64,000 bases of DNA from Natronoglycomyces albus (GCF_016925535.1 NZ_CP070496.1:1054001-1118000); one strand, 5' to 3'; numbered from the stretch's first letter, positions 25,302-35,431 are shown. Numbers and translations are program-made. The notes: generated by a model from the letters alone, not told the origin.

Positions 25302-28300
25302 GTGTATCTCAAGAGCCTGACTTTGAAGGGTTTCAAGTCCTTCGCCTCCGCCACGACCCTGCGGTTTGAACCGGGGATCACGTGTGTGGTGGGCCCCAAC
25401 GGCTCTGGAAAGTCCAATGTGGTCGATGCGATCGCTTGGGTGCTGGGGGAGCAGGGAGCGAAAGCTCTGCGTGGCGGCAAGATGGAAGACGTCATTTTCG
25501 CCGGAACCACTGGCCGCGCCCCCTTGGGTCGGGCCGAAGTCACCCTATGCATCGACAACTCCGACGGCGCCATCCCCATTGAGTACTCCGAAGTCTCCAT
25601 CACTCGCCGCATGTTCCGCTCCGGTGAATCCGAATACGAGATCAACTCAGACCGCTGCCGGCTGCTGGACATCCAAGACCTGCTGTCGGACTCCGGCATC
25701 GGGCGTGAAATGCACGTGCTGGTCGGCCAAGGAAAGCTCGACTCCTACCTACACGCCCGGCCCGAAGACCGCCGAGCCTTCATCGAAGAGGCCGCCGGGG
25801 TGCTCAAACACCGCAAACGAAAAGAAAAAGCCCTCCGCAAACTCGACGGCATGCAAGCCAACCTCGACCGACTCAACGACCTCACCTCCGAGTTGCGTCG
25901 CCAGCTCAAACCGCTGGGCAAGCAGGCCGAACTAGCCCGTCGCGCCGCCTTCATCCAAGCCGAGCTGCGCGAGGCCCGCCTCCGACTGCTGGCCGACGAC
26001 CTGACCACCTTGCGCACCAGCATCGCCCAGGAACTGGCCGATGAAGAGGCCATGCGTGAACGTCGTGAAGCGTTGGAGGCCGAGAACGAGCAGCTCACCG
26101 AACAAATCACGACCCTCGAGACGGACCTTGAAGCCGGGAAACCACGGCTCAACCGCCTCCAAGAGACCTGGTACCGGCTGCAAGCCGTCGCTGAACGTCT
26201 GCGCTCAACGTTGCAAATCGCTGAGGAACGTCACCGGTTTTTGGCCGAAGACGACGCCGAGACCCGCCGTGGACGTGACCCCGAACAGCTCGAAGCCGAG
26301 GCAGAGCGTATCCGTGAACAGGAAATCGAACTCCGGGAAGCCCTGCTAGAGGACCAAGAACGCCTAACCGAAGCCGTCGACGCCCGCACCATCACCGAGG
26401 AAGCGCTAGCTCAAGCCGAACAGCAGGTCGTCAGCGCGGTGAAGGCCGCCGCGGACCGTCGCGAACATCTCGCCAAGCTGCACGGCCGCGTCGACAGTCT
26501 CACCTCCCGGACCGCAGCTGCCGAAGAAGAGCTAGAGCGAGCCTCCACTGCCCTAGCCGAGGCCGAGGAGCGCGCCGAGGCTGCCAACGAGGCATGGGAA
26601 GAGGCCAAACAGCAATCTGACGCCCAGGCGGGCGAAACCGAGCTGGATAGGGCACTTGCCCAGGCGAAGGCGCAGCTGGAAGCCCGCCACGATGAGGTCA
26701 ACCAGCTAGTCGAGGAAGAACGCGTGGCCGACCGGGAGGTCACGCAATGGCAGGCCCGCGAGGAAGCCCTAGCGGTCGGCCTGCAACGTAAAGACGGTGC
26801 TGCCGCCCTGCTGGGCCAGACCGAAGCCCTTCCCGGACTGCGCGGCTCGGTCGCCGCCCTCCTGTCGGTCGAAAGCGGATTCGAGCCAGTCATCGCCGCA
26901 GCTTTGGGCCCCCTCGCCGATGCCGTCGCCGTCAGTGATCTCGACACCGCCACGGCGGCCCTGACCCGGCTGCGGTCCGAGGACGCCGGCCAGGCGGGAT
27001 TCGTCATCGGCACCGCCACTGCTGGAAGCGGTGTCCACATCCCCGAGGGACTACGGCCCCTCGCCGACCTAGTGCAGGCCCCCGCCGAGCTGCACGGTTC
27101 CATAGCGCGCGTGCTCGCTGGCATGGTTGTCGCCGACGACCTGGCCCACGCCAACCAGCTCATCACCTCCCACCCCCAGCTGACGGCCGTCACCCGCGAG
27201 GGCGACGTCGTCGCCGCCCACACCGCGCATGGAGGGTCGGCCTCCGACCAGTCCTACATCGAGATCCAGGCATCGGTTGACGAGGCACGAGACCAACGCC
27301 GCGTCGCCGAACACACCCGGTCCAAACTCGCCTCGCAACTCGAATCAGCCCGCGCGGCGCTGGCCGAGGCCGAAGGGCACCGCGACGAGCTCGTCGCGAA
27401 ACAGCGCGCGCTGGAGCTGGAACGCAACACCGCCGATAAACACATCGCCGAGCTTGGCGCGGCCGCCAAATCTGCCTCAGCCGAGGTCCAGCGTCTGCAA
27501 TCAGCGCAGCAACGCGCCCAGCAAGCGATCCAGACCGACTCGGCTGGCCTAGCCGAACTGCGTGCTGAACTCGAGACTGCCCAAGCTGAGCCCGAGATCG
27601 CCGAACCCTCTACCGACGAACGCGACATGCTGACCAACCAGCTCAACGCGCAGCGGCAAAATGAGATGGAGACTCGGCTGGCCGTGCGTACCGCCGAGGA
27701 ACGCGTGTCGGCGCTATCGGGCCGCGCCGACGCCTTGACCAGGCAGGCACAAACCGAGCGGGCCGCCCGTGCACGCGCCGAAGCTCGACGTGAACAGCGC
27801 AAACGCGGAGCCCACATTGCCTACCTGGTGGCCGACGCCGCCACCGCGACCCTGCGGCGCGTCGAGCTGTCACTGGAGAAGGCCGGGATCGAACGGGATG
27901 CGGCCGCCGCCGACCAGTCGCGCCGGGAAGCCGCGTTGGTGGGAGTCCGCGACCGGGCCAAGAGCACAGCCGCCGAGCTGGAGCGGGTCACCAACGCCGC
28001 CCACCGCGAGGAATTGGCTCGCGCGGAGCAGCGTCTGCGCATTGAACAGCTGGAGGAGAAAGCCGCCGAGGACTTCGGCGTCGACATCGAAACTCTGTTG
28101 GGCGAATATGGGCCCGAACATCTCGTGGCCCCCTCTGCGATCGACGTCGCCGCCGCCGAGAAGAAGGGCCTGGAACCACCAGAACCCGCGCCATTCGACC
28201 GGGCGATCATGGAAAAGCGAGCCTCGCGGGGCGAACGCGAGCTGAAGTTGCTGGGGAAAGTCAATCCGCTTGCGTTGGAAGAGTTCGCCGCGCTCGAAGA

Positions 28301-28853
28301 ACGCTACAAGTTCCTCTCCGAGCAGCTCGATGACGTAAAACGGACCCGGTCGGACTTGCTGCACGTGGTCAAGGAAGTTGACGAACGAATCCAAACGGTC
28401 TTCGAGGAGGCCTTCGCCGACACGGCCCGAGAGTTCGAGCAGGTCTTCGCCACGGTCTTCCCCGGCGGTGACGGGCGGCTGATCCTCACCGAGCCCGACG
28501 ACATGCTCAACACCGGGATCGAGGTCGAGGCCCGTCCCCCCGGTAAGAAGGTCAAACGGCTATCACTGCTCTCCGGTGGCGAACGGTCATTGACGGCCGT
28601 CGCGTTGCTCTGCGCGATCTTTAGAGCCCGCCCCAGCCCGTTCTACCTGATGGACGAGGTCGAGGCAGCGCTTGACGATGTCAACCTGCAACGTTTGCTG
28701 ACACTCTTGACGCAACTGCGGGAGAACTCCCAGCTGCTGGTCATCACGCACCAGAAACGCACCATGGAGGTCGCCGACGCGCTCTACGGCGTCACCATGC
28801 GTTCCGGCGTCACCCAGGTGATCAGCCAAAGATTCGCCACCGAGGACGCTTAG
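25302..28853 (+). CDS. smc: Chromosome segregation protein SMC
   Basis: 1183 residues, the normal SMC length. The N-terminal head has Walker A GPNGSGKSN (31-39), followed by a long coiled coil, a central hinge (about residues 500-640), the second coil, and the C-terminal head with the signature LLSGGERSLTAVALL and Walker B FYLMDEVEAALDD. GTG 25302 with GGAG five bases upstream gives the standard SMC opening (VYLKSLTLKGFKSF); the 58 extra residues readable upstream do not belong. No scpA or scpB lies in the window. Confidence 0.97.
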   Translation: MYLKSLTLKGFKSFASATTLRFEPGITCVVGPNGSGKSNVVDAIAWVLGEQGAKALRGGKMEDVIFAGTTGRAPLGRAEVTLCIDNSDGAIPIEYSEVSITRRMFRSGESEYEINSDRCRLLDIQDLLSDSGIGREMHVLVGQGKLDSYLHARPEDRRAFIEEAAGVLKHRKRKEKALRKLDGMQANLDRLNDLTSELRRQLKPLGKQAELARRAAFIQAELREARLRLLADDLTTLRTSIAQELADEEAMRERREALEAENEQLTEQITTLETDLEAGKPRLNRLQETWYRLQAVAERLRSTLQIAEERHRFLAEDDAETRRGRDPEQLEAEAERIREQEIELREALLEDQERLTEAVDARTITEEALAQAEQQVVSAVKAAADRREHLAKLHGRVDSLTSRTAAAEEELERASTALAEAEERAEAANEAWEEAKQQSDAQAGETELDRALAQAKAQLEARHDEVNQLVEEERVADREVTQWQAREEALAVGLQRKDGAAALLGQTEALPGLRGSVAALLSVESGFEPVIAAALGPLADAVAVSDLDTATAALTRLRSEDAGQAGFVIGTATAGSGVHIPEGLRPLADLVQAPAELHGSIARVLAGMVVADDLAHANQLITSHPQLTAVTREGDVVAAHTAHGGSASDQSYIEIQASVDEARDQRRVAEHTRSKLASQLESARAALAEAEGHRDELVAKQRALELERNTADKHIAELGAAAKSASAEVQRLQSAQQRAQQAIQTDSAGLAELRAELETAQAEPEIAEPSTDERDMLTNQLNAQRQNEMETRLAVRTAEERVSALSGRADALTRQAQTERAARARAEARREQRKRGAHIAYLVADAATATLRRVELSLEKAGIERDAAAADQSRREAALVGVRDRAKSTAAELERVTNAAHREELARAEQRLRIEQLEEKAAEDFGVDIETLLGEYGPEHLVAPSAIDVAAAEKKGLEPPEPAPFDRAIMEKRASRGERELKLLGKVNPLALEEFAALEERYKFLSEQLDDVKRTRSDLLHVVKEVDERIQTVFEEAFADTAREFEQVFATVFPGGDGRLILTEPDDMLNTGIEVEARPPGKKVKRLSLLSGGERSLTAVALLCAIFRARPSPFYLMDEVEAALDDVNLQRLLTLLTQLRENSQLLVITHQKRTMEVADALYGVTMRSGVTQVISQRFATEDA

Positions 28854-29067
28854 GAGACCGCTGGTCTGGCCACCACTCCTGCACAGACGGTGGTCGACAC
28901 TCCCTAGCCGATGCGCGCTGTTCTTGGGGGCAACTCTTCGAGAGCGGGCGGCCTAGGCATGCGGGGTTGAGCGAACCTTGATCGCTCCCTCACTGGGCTC
29001 ATCGTGGCGGCACGAGCCTCGCACCACGGTAGAACCTGACGTGAATCATCCTCTATCGTCGGTGCCT

Positions 29068-31458
29068 ATGGCCCCCTCCGACAGTTATGCGCAATTGGTC
29101 GAAGCGCTCGGCATCGACTTCGGCACCACCTACACGGTCGCGGTTCTGCGGTGGCGCGGCGGACGCACTCGCCCCCTGCTCTTTGACAATTCCCCGCAAC
29201 TGCCCTCCGCGGTCTACTGTGCCCCAGACGGGCAGCTGGAAACTGGAGCCGCCGCGCTACGACTCGGAAGGCGCTACCCCGACCGCCTCGAACCCAATCC
29301 CAAACAGCGCATCGACGATGGCACCCTGTGGCTAGCCAACCGCGAAGTCGCCGTCGTTGATGCGATCGCCGCCGTCCTGGCCAGGGTCCGAGCCGAAGCC
29401 GTCCGTGTCGCCGGTCTCCCGCAGACCATCGTGCTCACCGTCCCCGCCTCCTGGGGACCCTCCCGCCGGCAACTACTACTCGAGGCAGCCCGCCGCGCCG
29501 CCTTGCCATCCGCCCGCGTCGTAGCCGAACCCGTGGCGGCCGCAGCCTATTACCTGCACACACTGGAGCACGAACTGCCCATAGGTGACGCTGTGGCTGT
29601 CTTCGACGCGGGAGCGGGCACCTTTGATGCCAGCGTCGTACGTCGGTCCCCCAACGGGTTCGACACCCTCGCCCTCGAAGGACGCGAAGACCTGGGCGGC
29701 CTGGACCTAGACGAGGACCTCCTCGACCACCTCAACCGCATCTATGGCGAACACGACGGATGGACCTCGCTGGTCAACCCATCAACGGTGGCCGAACAAC
29801 GCGATAGCCGTGCCCTAGCCGATGAGATCCGGCTAGCTCGTGAACAGTTGTCCCGCACCGCACAGGTGGAGCTATACATTCCCGGACTCGACATCGGGTC
29901 ACTTTTGACCCGCAGCGAAGTGGAACAGGCAATCGCTCCCCGCATTCGCCGAGCCGTCGACATCACCGCCTCAGTCATTCGCGAAGCCCGACCGGGAATG
30001 AACCAGCTGGCTGGTGTCTTCTTGGTGGGTGGAACCAGCCGGACTCCGTTGGCCGCCGCCACGCTACACCGCCAACTGGGCCTCGCCCCGACCGTGCTGG
30101 AACAGCCCGAACTAGTCGTAGCCGAAGGAAGCCTCATGGCGGCCGCGTACGCCGCGCCCGTCACCCCTTTGGGCTCCTCACCACTCCGGCCCTTCGGCAG
30201 CCCGATCGACTACGGTCTGCCCACCCCCGCGAACCCCTTGCCAGTGACCCCACCTCCAGAGCACTCATTGCCGCCACGCGGCACAGTTCATGACAGAAAG
30301 AGCCGTCGTGGGATCGTCATTGCCGCGGCGATCGCCTCCGTGGCGGCGCTGGCGGCCGCGACGAGCGTGGTCACCCTATGGCCTGAGGCTAAGCCCAGCG
30401 CCATCCATGCCCAGGTGGGTCCCGAAACACCCGGACCCATCGCGCACGAGGACCCCACAATGGAGTCACCTAGCCACTACCTACACGCGCAGTCGATATA
30501 TGAGGCGAACTTTCCCGAAGTGGTCGGCCACATCGCTTCGGCCCACGATGGAGAGATCCTCAGCCTGGCCAGCTTCAGCCACGAAGAACATGGCGACGTG
30601 CTGCTGACCGGAGGAGACGATGGCACCGTACGGTCCTGGAACTTGCTGACCGGCGGCCAATTTGGCCAATTCCAACGGCTCAACCAAGAGGTGGTTCACC
30701 TCGGTCCGTATGTTGACGGCGACGAGGCCGTCCAGGTGTGGTCACAGCATTCCCAGCACGGTTGGCACTGGGAATGGGACAGTCACCAGCTGGCCGACCA
30801 GCCCGTGACCAGCGATCCCGAAGGCTCGCAGATGGTGTGGGCCGGGGAAATCGACCAGGCGCCCCACACGATGAGCATCGACGTGGAAAGCAAACCGCCC
30901 ACAGTTGATGTGGGTGGCCTCGGCAGGGACGATCCAGACCTCAGCTGGACGCTGTCCGGTCTCACTCACGCAGCCGACCCCGTCTCCATAGACGGTCAAC
31001 TGCGATTCGTCGGCATCGCCCACGGAGAAATCGTCCAGGTCGACCTAAAATCCGGCACCCCCATCGATTCCATGGAACTGCACGCCGATCCCCATGACCT
31101 CACTCATTTCCACACAGGAACCTACGACGGGGTACCCGCCGCCGTCGCCGTTGCCGATGGGCATCTGCACTTCTATGATCTCGCCGCTAGCCAGGTACTC
31201 GCCGACCCGATCTCGCTGGGAGATAAAGAAATCTCCCACCTGCACATTGGCGACACGTGGGGCTACCCCTTCATCGGCACCGTCGACTCCGACCACACCG
31301 TCACCCTGTACTCCACCGTCTCCGGCGGACAAATCAGCGACCACTACCAAGTCGAGACCATGTCCACGGCGCACTTCACCTATATCGACCTGCACCCGGT
31401 AGTGGTAGTGGCCCACCACGGGGGCGGCCTCAGCGTGGTGGCCCTCAGCCTTAGCTGA
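29068..31458 (+). CDS. Transmembrane Hsp70-family protein fused to a WD40/beta-propeller-like domain
   Basis: 796 residues from ATG 29068 (an upstream GTG at 29041 and a TTG at 28978 are also in frame; no start has a clear ribosome binding site). Residues 10-370 are an Hsp70/actin-fold ATPase: GIDFGTTYTV (phosphate 1), VVAEPVAAAAYYL, VFDAGAGTFDASVV (phosphate 2) and FLVGGTSRTPL (adenosine). The Hsp70 substrate-binding domain is absent. A Pro-rich link leads to one membrane helix (about 413-435) and a region of about 350 residues with WD-like repeats (e.g. LLTGGDDGTVRSWNLLTGG) outside the membrane. Function unknown; presumably couples cytoplasmic ATP binding to an outside propeller. Confidence 0.8.
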   Translation: MAPSDSYAQLVEALGIDFGTTYTVAVLRWRGGRTRPLLFDNSPQLPSAVYCAPDGQLETGAAALRLGRRYPDRLEPNPKQRIDDGTLWLANREVAVVDAIAAVLARVRAEAVRVAGLPQTIVLTVPASWGPSRRQLLLEAARRAALPSARVVAEPVAAAAYYLHTLEHELPIGDAVAVFDAGAGTFDASVVRRSPNGFDTLALEGREDLGGLDLDEDLLDHLNRIYGEHDGWTSLVNPSTVAEQRDSRALADEIRLAREQLSRTAQVELYIPGLDIGSLLTRSEVEQAIAPRIRRAVDITASVIREARPGMNQLAGVFLVGGTSRTPLAAATLHRQLGLAPTVLEQPELVVAEGSLMAAAYAAPVTPLGSSPLRPFGSPIDYGLPTPANPLPVTPPPEHSLPPRGTVHDRKSRRGIVIAAAIASVAALAAATSVVTLWPEAKPSAIHAQVGPETPGPIAHEDPTMESPSHYLHAQSIYEANFPEVVGHIASAHDGEILSLASFSHEEHGDVLLTGGDDGTVRSWNLLTGGQFGQFQRLNQEVVHLGPYVDGDEAVQVWSQHSQHGWHWEWDSHQLADQPVTSDPEGSQMVWAGEIDQAPHTMSIDVESKPPTVDVGGLGRDDPDLSWTLSGLTHAADPVSIDGQLRFVGIAHGEIVQVDLKSGTPIDSMELHADPHDLTHFHTGTYDGVPAAVAVADGHLHFYDLAASQVLADPISLGDKEISHLHIGDTWGYPFIGTVDSDHTVTLYSTVSGGQISDHYQVETMSTAHFTYIDLHPVVVVAHHGGGLSVVALSLS

Positions 31459-31588
31459 GACTCGCCGCACACAACGCGCCTTGTGACCGACCAGTCGATG
31501 AAGCGCAACCGGAGCTGCCAGTAGAGTGGACACCGCTGCGACAAGCGCAGCGTTAGTCGTATATCTACCCAGGTGAAGGACGGACTCC

Positions 31589-32713
31589 GTGGATCAGTGG
31601 TGGCTTTGGTTGGTAGTGGCCGTGGCAGTCGTCGTGATCGCCCTCGGCATCGTGCTGGCAGTGCGCGCTCGCTCCCACGGACAAGTGGAGAGCGCCCCAG
31701 AGAAGCCGCAGGTCGAGCCTGAGACCTCCCCACCCGAAGCCGTCGCCGAGCCCACGCCGGCCACACCAGAAATCGAGACCCCCGAGCCCACCGCCGGACG
31801 GCTCGTGCGCTTGCGGGAACGTCTCGCCCGCTCAAAAAACTCACTGGGTAAAGGGCTGCTCACCCTCCTATCCTCCGACAAGCTCACCGACGAAGAGTGG
31901 GAAGAGATCGAAGACACGCTACTAGCCGCTGATGTCGGCGTCACCGACACGACCGAAATCGTCGACCGGCTACGCGAGCGCGTCAAAGTCCTCGGCTCCC
32001 GCACCTCCTCCCAAGTCCGCGCCCTCCTCCAAGAAGAACTGACCACAGCACTGGGAGTCGAGGCCGACCGCAATCTCAACACCGTCACGGAAGACGGACC
32101 CGCCACCGTCATGGTCGTAGGCGTCAATGGCGCTGGCAAGACCACCACCTGCGGAAAGATCGCTAGGGTCCTGATCGCCGATGGCAATACCGTCGTCATG
32201 GGAGCCGCCGACACATTCCGCGCCGCCGCCGCCGACCAGCTGGAAACCTGGGGCACCCGGGTCGGGGCCAAGGTCGTGCGCTCCCACGAAGGGGCAGACC
32301 CCGCCTCGGTGGCATTCGACGCGGTGAAGACCGCCAAAGACGACCAAGCCGATGTGGTGCTCGTTGACACGGCTGGGCGACTTCAGAACAAGGTCGGTCT
32401 CATGGACGAGCTGGGTAAGGTCAAGCGCGTCGTCGAGAAGCACGGACCAGTCTGCGAGACGCTGCTCGTGCTCGACGCGACCACGGGCCAAAACGGTCTC
32501 CAACAGGCCAAGGTCTTCACCGAGGTGTGCGACGTGACCGGTGTCATCCTCACCAAGCTCGACGGCACCGCCAAAGGTGGCATCGTTATCGCGGTGCAGC
32601 GCCAGTTGGGTGTGCCGGTTAAACTGATCGGACTGGGGGAGGGGCCAGACGACCTGGCTCCCTTCGAGGTCGAATCCTTCGTAGACGCCCTCATAAGCGT
32701 TGACGAACAGTAG
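31589..32713 (+). CDS. ftsY: Signal recognition particle receptor FtsY
   Basis: 374 residues. An N-terminal membrane helix (about 3-25) and a Pro/Glu-rich acidic stretch, typical of actinobacterial FtsY, precede the NG GTPase domain: GVNGAGKTTTCGKIA, DTFRAAAADQLE, VDTAGR, and TKLDGTAKGG. GTG start with AAGGA eight bases upstream. Works with Ffh (35573) in membrane-protein targeting. Confidence 0.96.
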   Translation: MDQWWLWLVVAVAVVVIALGIVLAVRARSHGQVESAPEKPQVEPETSPPEAVAEPTPATPEIETPEPTAGRLVRLRERLARSKNSLGKGLLTLLSSDKLTDEEWEEIEDTLLAADVGVTDTTEIVDRLRERVKVLGSRTSSQVRALLQEELTTALGVEADRNLNTVTEDGPATVMVVGVNGAGKTTTCGKIARVLIADGNTVVMGAADTFRAAAADQLETWGTRVGAKVVRSHEGADPASVAFDAVKTAKDDQADVVLVDTAGRLQNKVGLMDELGKVKRVVEKHGPVCETLLVLDATTGQNGLQQAKVFTEVCDVTGVILTKLDGTAKGGIVIAVQRQLGVPVKLIGLGEGPDDLAPFEVESFVDALISVDEQ

Positions 32714-32982
32714 GTGACAGCGCGGCCAATCCCCGCGCGCCCGAGGTGGAGAACCATCGGTGACAGCTGTTGCGACAGTGACATATTGGCACTGCTTAAG
32801 CGGCGGTCATGCTGGAAACCGCGCCGGGCCTGTGGGGACACGTCGTGTGCCTCAGCATTTTGCCGTCACACTGGCGTTTCGCGGTGAACCACCGCCAGCG
32901 TCCGTACCCGCTATAACAACGAGAAAAAACGTGGACCCCAAAAGATGAGACGCTCTTCTTGCTCGCGCTTCTCGGTGGAACC

Positions 32983-33771
32983 GTGAGCCAAAGCGAAGTC
33001 CCGCTGACTGGTGGGAATACCTCGACTGTTGTCCGCTTGGGCGACACCGTTCGTCGCAACACCGGCCCGTGGACCCCTGCGGTCCACGCCTTGCTGCGGC
33101 ACCTGGAGAATTCCGGATTCACCGGTTCGCCGCGCCCCCTGGGCATGGACGAGCACGGGCGCGAAGTGTTGTCGTACCTCGACGGAGAAGCGGGCAAATA
33201 CCCGCTCGCTCCACACTGGGTGACCGACGAAACGCTAGTGACTGTCGCCACGATGTTGCGCATGTTCCACGACGCGCAATACGGCTTCCAGCCACCGCCG
33301 GGCGCGGTCTGGCGCTCCCTGGGGCCGCCGCCGCCAGACACCGACATCATTTGCCACCACGACGCCGCCCCACATAACGTCGTCTGGCGGCCCGACGGCA
33401 CTCTCGCCTTGATCGACTTCGACCTGGCCAGCCCCGGATCGCGTCTGTACGATGTCGCCTACACCGCCTGGACCTGGGTACCGATCTTCACCGACCGCGA
33501 CTCCATCACCCTGGGTTGGCAAAAGCCCGACCGAGCCCGCCGCCTTCGCCTCTTCGCCGACGCATACGGGCTCTCCGTGGCCGACCGAGCGCGGTTTATC
33601 AAGGTTCTGCGCAAACGCATTGTCGACCATGTCGAAGGCATCCGCCGCATGGCCGAGGCCGGAGACCCCACCTTCACCAGGATCGTGCGCAAGGGCCACT
33701 TGCGCCGACCCGCCCGCGACTTGCGGCTCCTCGACGCAGAGCGCTACATCCTCGACCAAGCGTTGCGTTAA
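32983..33771 (+). CDS. APH/choline-kinase-fold phosphotransferase
   Basis: 262 residues with the Brenner motif HHDAAPHNVVW and the metal-binding LIDFDLASPG, followed by a typical C-terminal helical part. These are the family signatures of aminoglycoside/macrolide phosphotransferases and choline-type kinases. GTG 32983 has GGTGGAA upstream; a TTG at 32959 is also in frame. Substrate is unknown and resistance should not be assumed. A strong terminator follows, so it may share the ftsY transcript or be alone. Confidence 0.8.
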   Translation: MSQSEVPLTGGNTSTVVRLGDTVRRNTGPWTPAVHALLRHLENSGFTGSPRPLGMDEHGREVLSYLDGEAGKYPLAPHWVTDETLVTVATMLRMFHDAQYGFQPPPGAVWRSLGPPPPDTDIICHHDAAPHNVVWRPDGTLALIDFDLASPGSRLYDVAYTAWTWVPIFTDRDSITLGWQKPDRARRLRLFADAYGLSVADRARFIKVLRKRIVDHVEGIRRMAEAGDPTFTRIVRKGHLRRPARDLRLLDAERYILDQALR

Positions 33772-33797
33772 CGACGAGACTCCTCCACCCGTTCTGG

Positions 33798-33830
33798 GCC
33801 CGGGCAGCATCGCTGCTCGGGCTGATTTTT
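33798..33830 (+). terminator. Rho-independent terminator after the APH-fold gene
   Basis: Stem GCCCGGGCAGC and GCTGCTCGGGC (11 base pairs, one G-T) with loop ATC, followed by TGATTTTT. Confidence 0.9.
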
Positions 33831-34019
33831 ACACCCTGGAAACAAACGGTCTCCAACCCGTAACTGACCTCGACGTCGCCGGTAACACAGCGCTGAGAGC
33901 GTGATGCAAGCGAGTTCACAACGGCGTGACCTGCAAGCGAGCGTTATACGAAGGCCAAGAACCCGGCCTCTAGCTCGCAGGTGCTCAACTCATGTGCTCA
34001 CTGCAAAGGGGAACCTTCC

Positions 34020-35375
34020 ATGGAAGGACTCGACACCGGCTCCAACGCCTGGATACTCACATCCGCCGCCCTCGTCCTACTCATGACACCTGGCCTGGCG
34101 CTCTTCTACGGCGGACTGACCAGAGCCAAAAGCGTCGTCAACATGATGATGAAATGCCTCGCGGCCATCGGAATAGTCACCCTGCTGTGGGTGATCTACG
34201 GAGCCTCCATCGCCGAAGGCGACACCGGCAACGCCTTCTGGGGCGGCCTCTCCGACCTCGGAATGCGCGGCCTCCTCGACTTCGAGGCCTCCCACGACGG
34301 TGGCGTCTCCGGGGGAGCGCTCACCGCCTTCGCCATGATGTTCGCCATCATTACCGTCGCCCTCATCTCTGGCGCGGTCGCCGACCGCATGAAGTTCTCT
34401 GCCTGGGTTATCTTCGCCGCCATTTGGGTCACCGTCGTCTATTTCCCGGTGGCCTACTGGGTCTGGGGCGACGGATTCATCGAGGACTGGGGAGTGCTCG
34501 ACTTCGCGGGCGGCACCGCCGTTCACGTCAACGCCGGAGCGGCCGCGCTGGCATTGGCCCTGGTGGTGGGCCGTCGCCTCGGCTGGAGGAATGGGGCGTT
34601 CGCCCCCCACAATTTGCCCTTGGTGCTGTTGGGGACCGGCCTATTGTGGTTTGGCTGGTTTGGCTTTAACGGCGGTAGTGCCTTCGCCTCGGATGACATT
34701 GCCGGGTTGGCTCTGCTCAACACCCATATCGCCACCGGCGCGGCTGCCCTGGCCTGGCTGGCGACCGACCGCCTCCGAGGTGTCAAACCCTCCATTCTTG
34801 GCGGCTGCTCGGGAGTCATCGCCGGTCTGGTGGCCATCACTCCCGCCGCTGGCCACGTGGAGCCACTCGGGGCGATCGCCGTGGGCCTCATCGCTGGTGC
34901 CATTTGCCCATTCGCCATCAGTTTGAAGCATCGGCTCGGCTACGACGACGCCCTGGACGTCGTTGGGCTGCACATGGTTGCCGGAGCCTGGGGCTCGGTC
35001 GCCGTGGGCTTCTTCGCGGTTCCTGAGATTTCGGACGGCACCGCTGGAGTGTTCTATGGGGGACAGTTCAGCTTCCTCGGACTCCAGGCCTTGGCGGTCC
35101 TGGTTGTGGCCGCCTATTCGTTCATTGTGGCGCTGTTGATCGCCCTTGCCTTGAAGCACACCCTGGGCGTGCGGGTGGACAGTGAACAGGAACTGGCGGG
35201 CATCGACGGCACTGAACACGGAGAGTCCGGCTACGACCTGCCACTGAACGGTCATGACTCGGGTGAGGATTCGCTGGGCGCCGCAGACAGCGCCCAAGCG
35301 TCTGACGTGTCACAGCGCCACAGCGCAGAGTCCACGTCCACAAAGAAGGACACATCGGCCGCAATCCCCACATAG
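34020..35375 (+). CDS. amtB: Ammonium transporter
   Basis: 451 residues with eleven hydrophobic helices of the Amt/Rh family. Family blocks visible include LALFYGGLTRAKSVVNMM, the VHVNAGAAALALALVVG segment around the pore histidine, and DVVGLHMVAGAWGSVAVG. The C-terminal region (VDSEQELAGIDGTEHGESGY) is the part that binds GlnK in other species, and a disordered tail of about 45 residues follows. ATG 34020 with AAGGGG upstream is preferred over a GTG at 33981. The usual downstream glnK and glnD are missing here. Confidence 0.95.
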   Translation: MEGLDTGSNAWILTSAALVLLMTPGLALFYGGLTRAKSVVNMMMKCLAAIGIVTLLWVIYGASIAEGDTGNAFWGGLSDLGMRGLLDFEASHDGGVSGGALTAFAMMFAIITVALISGAVADRMKFSAWVIFAAIWVTVVYFPVAYWVWGDGFIEDWGVLDFAGGTAVHVNAGAAALALALVVGRRLGWRNGAFAPHNLPLVLLGTGLLWFGWFGFNGGSAFASDDIAGLALLNTHIATGAAALAWLATDRLRGVKPSILGGCSGVIAGLVAITPAAGHVEPLGAIAVGLIAGAICPFAISLKHRLGYDDALDVVGLHMVAGAWGSVAVGFFAVPEISDGTAGVFYGGQFSFLGLQALAVLVVAAYSFIVALLIALALKHTLGVRVDSEQELAGIDGTEHGESGYDLPLNGHDSGEDSLGAADSAQASDVSQRHSAESTSTKKDTSAAIPT

Positions 35376-35398
35376 AGGCCCACAACGACCTCTCCAGC

Positions 35399-35431
35399 GC
35401 CCGGAGCCGGGACGGCGGCTCCGGGCATTTT
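35399..35431 (+). terminator. Rho-independent terminator after amtB
   Basis: Perfect 10-base stem GCCCGGAGCC (35399-35408) and GGCTCCGGGC (35417-35426) followed by ATTTTGG. It supports amtB as the last gene of its unit. Confidence 0.85.

Noticed and set aside
32760-32948. Short open frame between ftsY and the APH-fold gene
   Set aside because: No ribosome binding site, skewed composition and no recognisable product.
32983-33771. Antibiotic-resistance (aminoglycoside phosphotransferase) call
   Set aside because: The fold is shared with many metabolic kinases; no resistance-type specificity can be seen.
33901-34086. Alternative frame and upstream GTG before amtB
   Set aside because: The 34020 ATG has AAGGGG and the normal Amt beginning.
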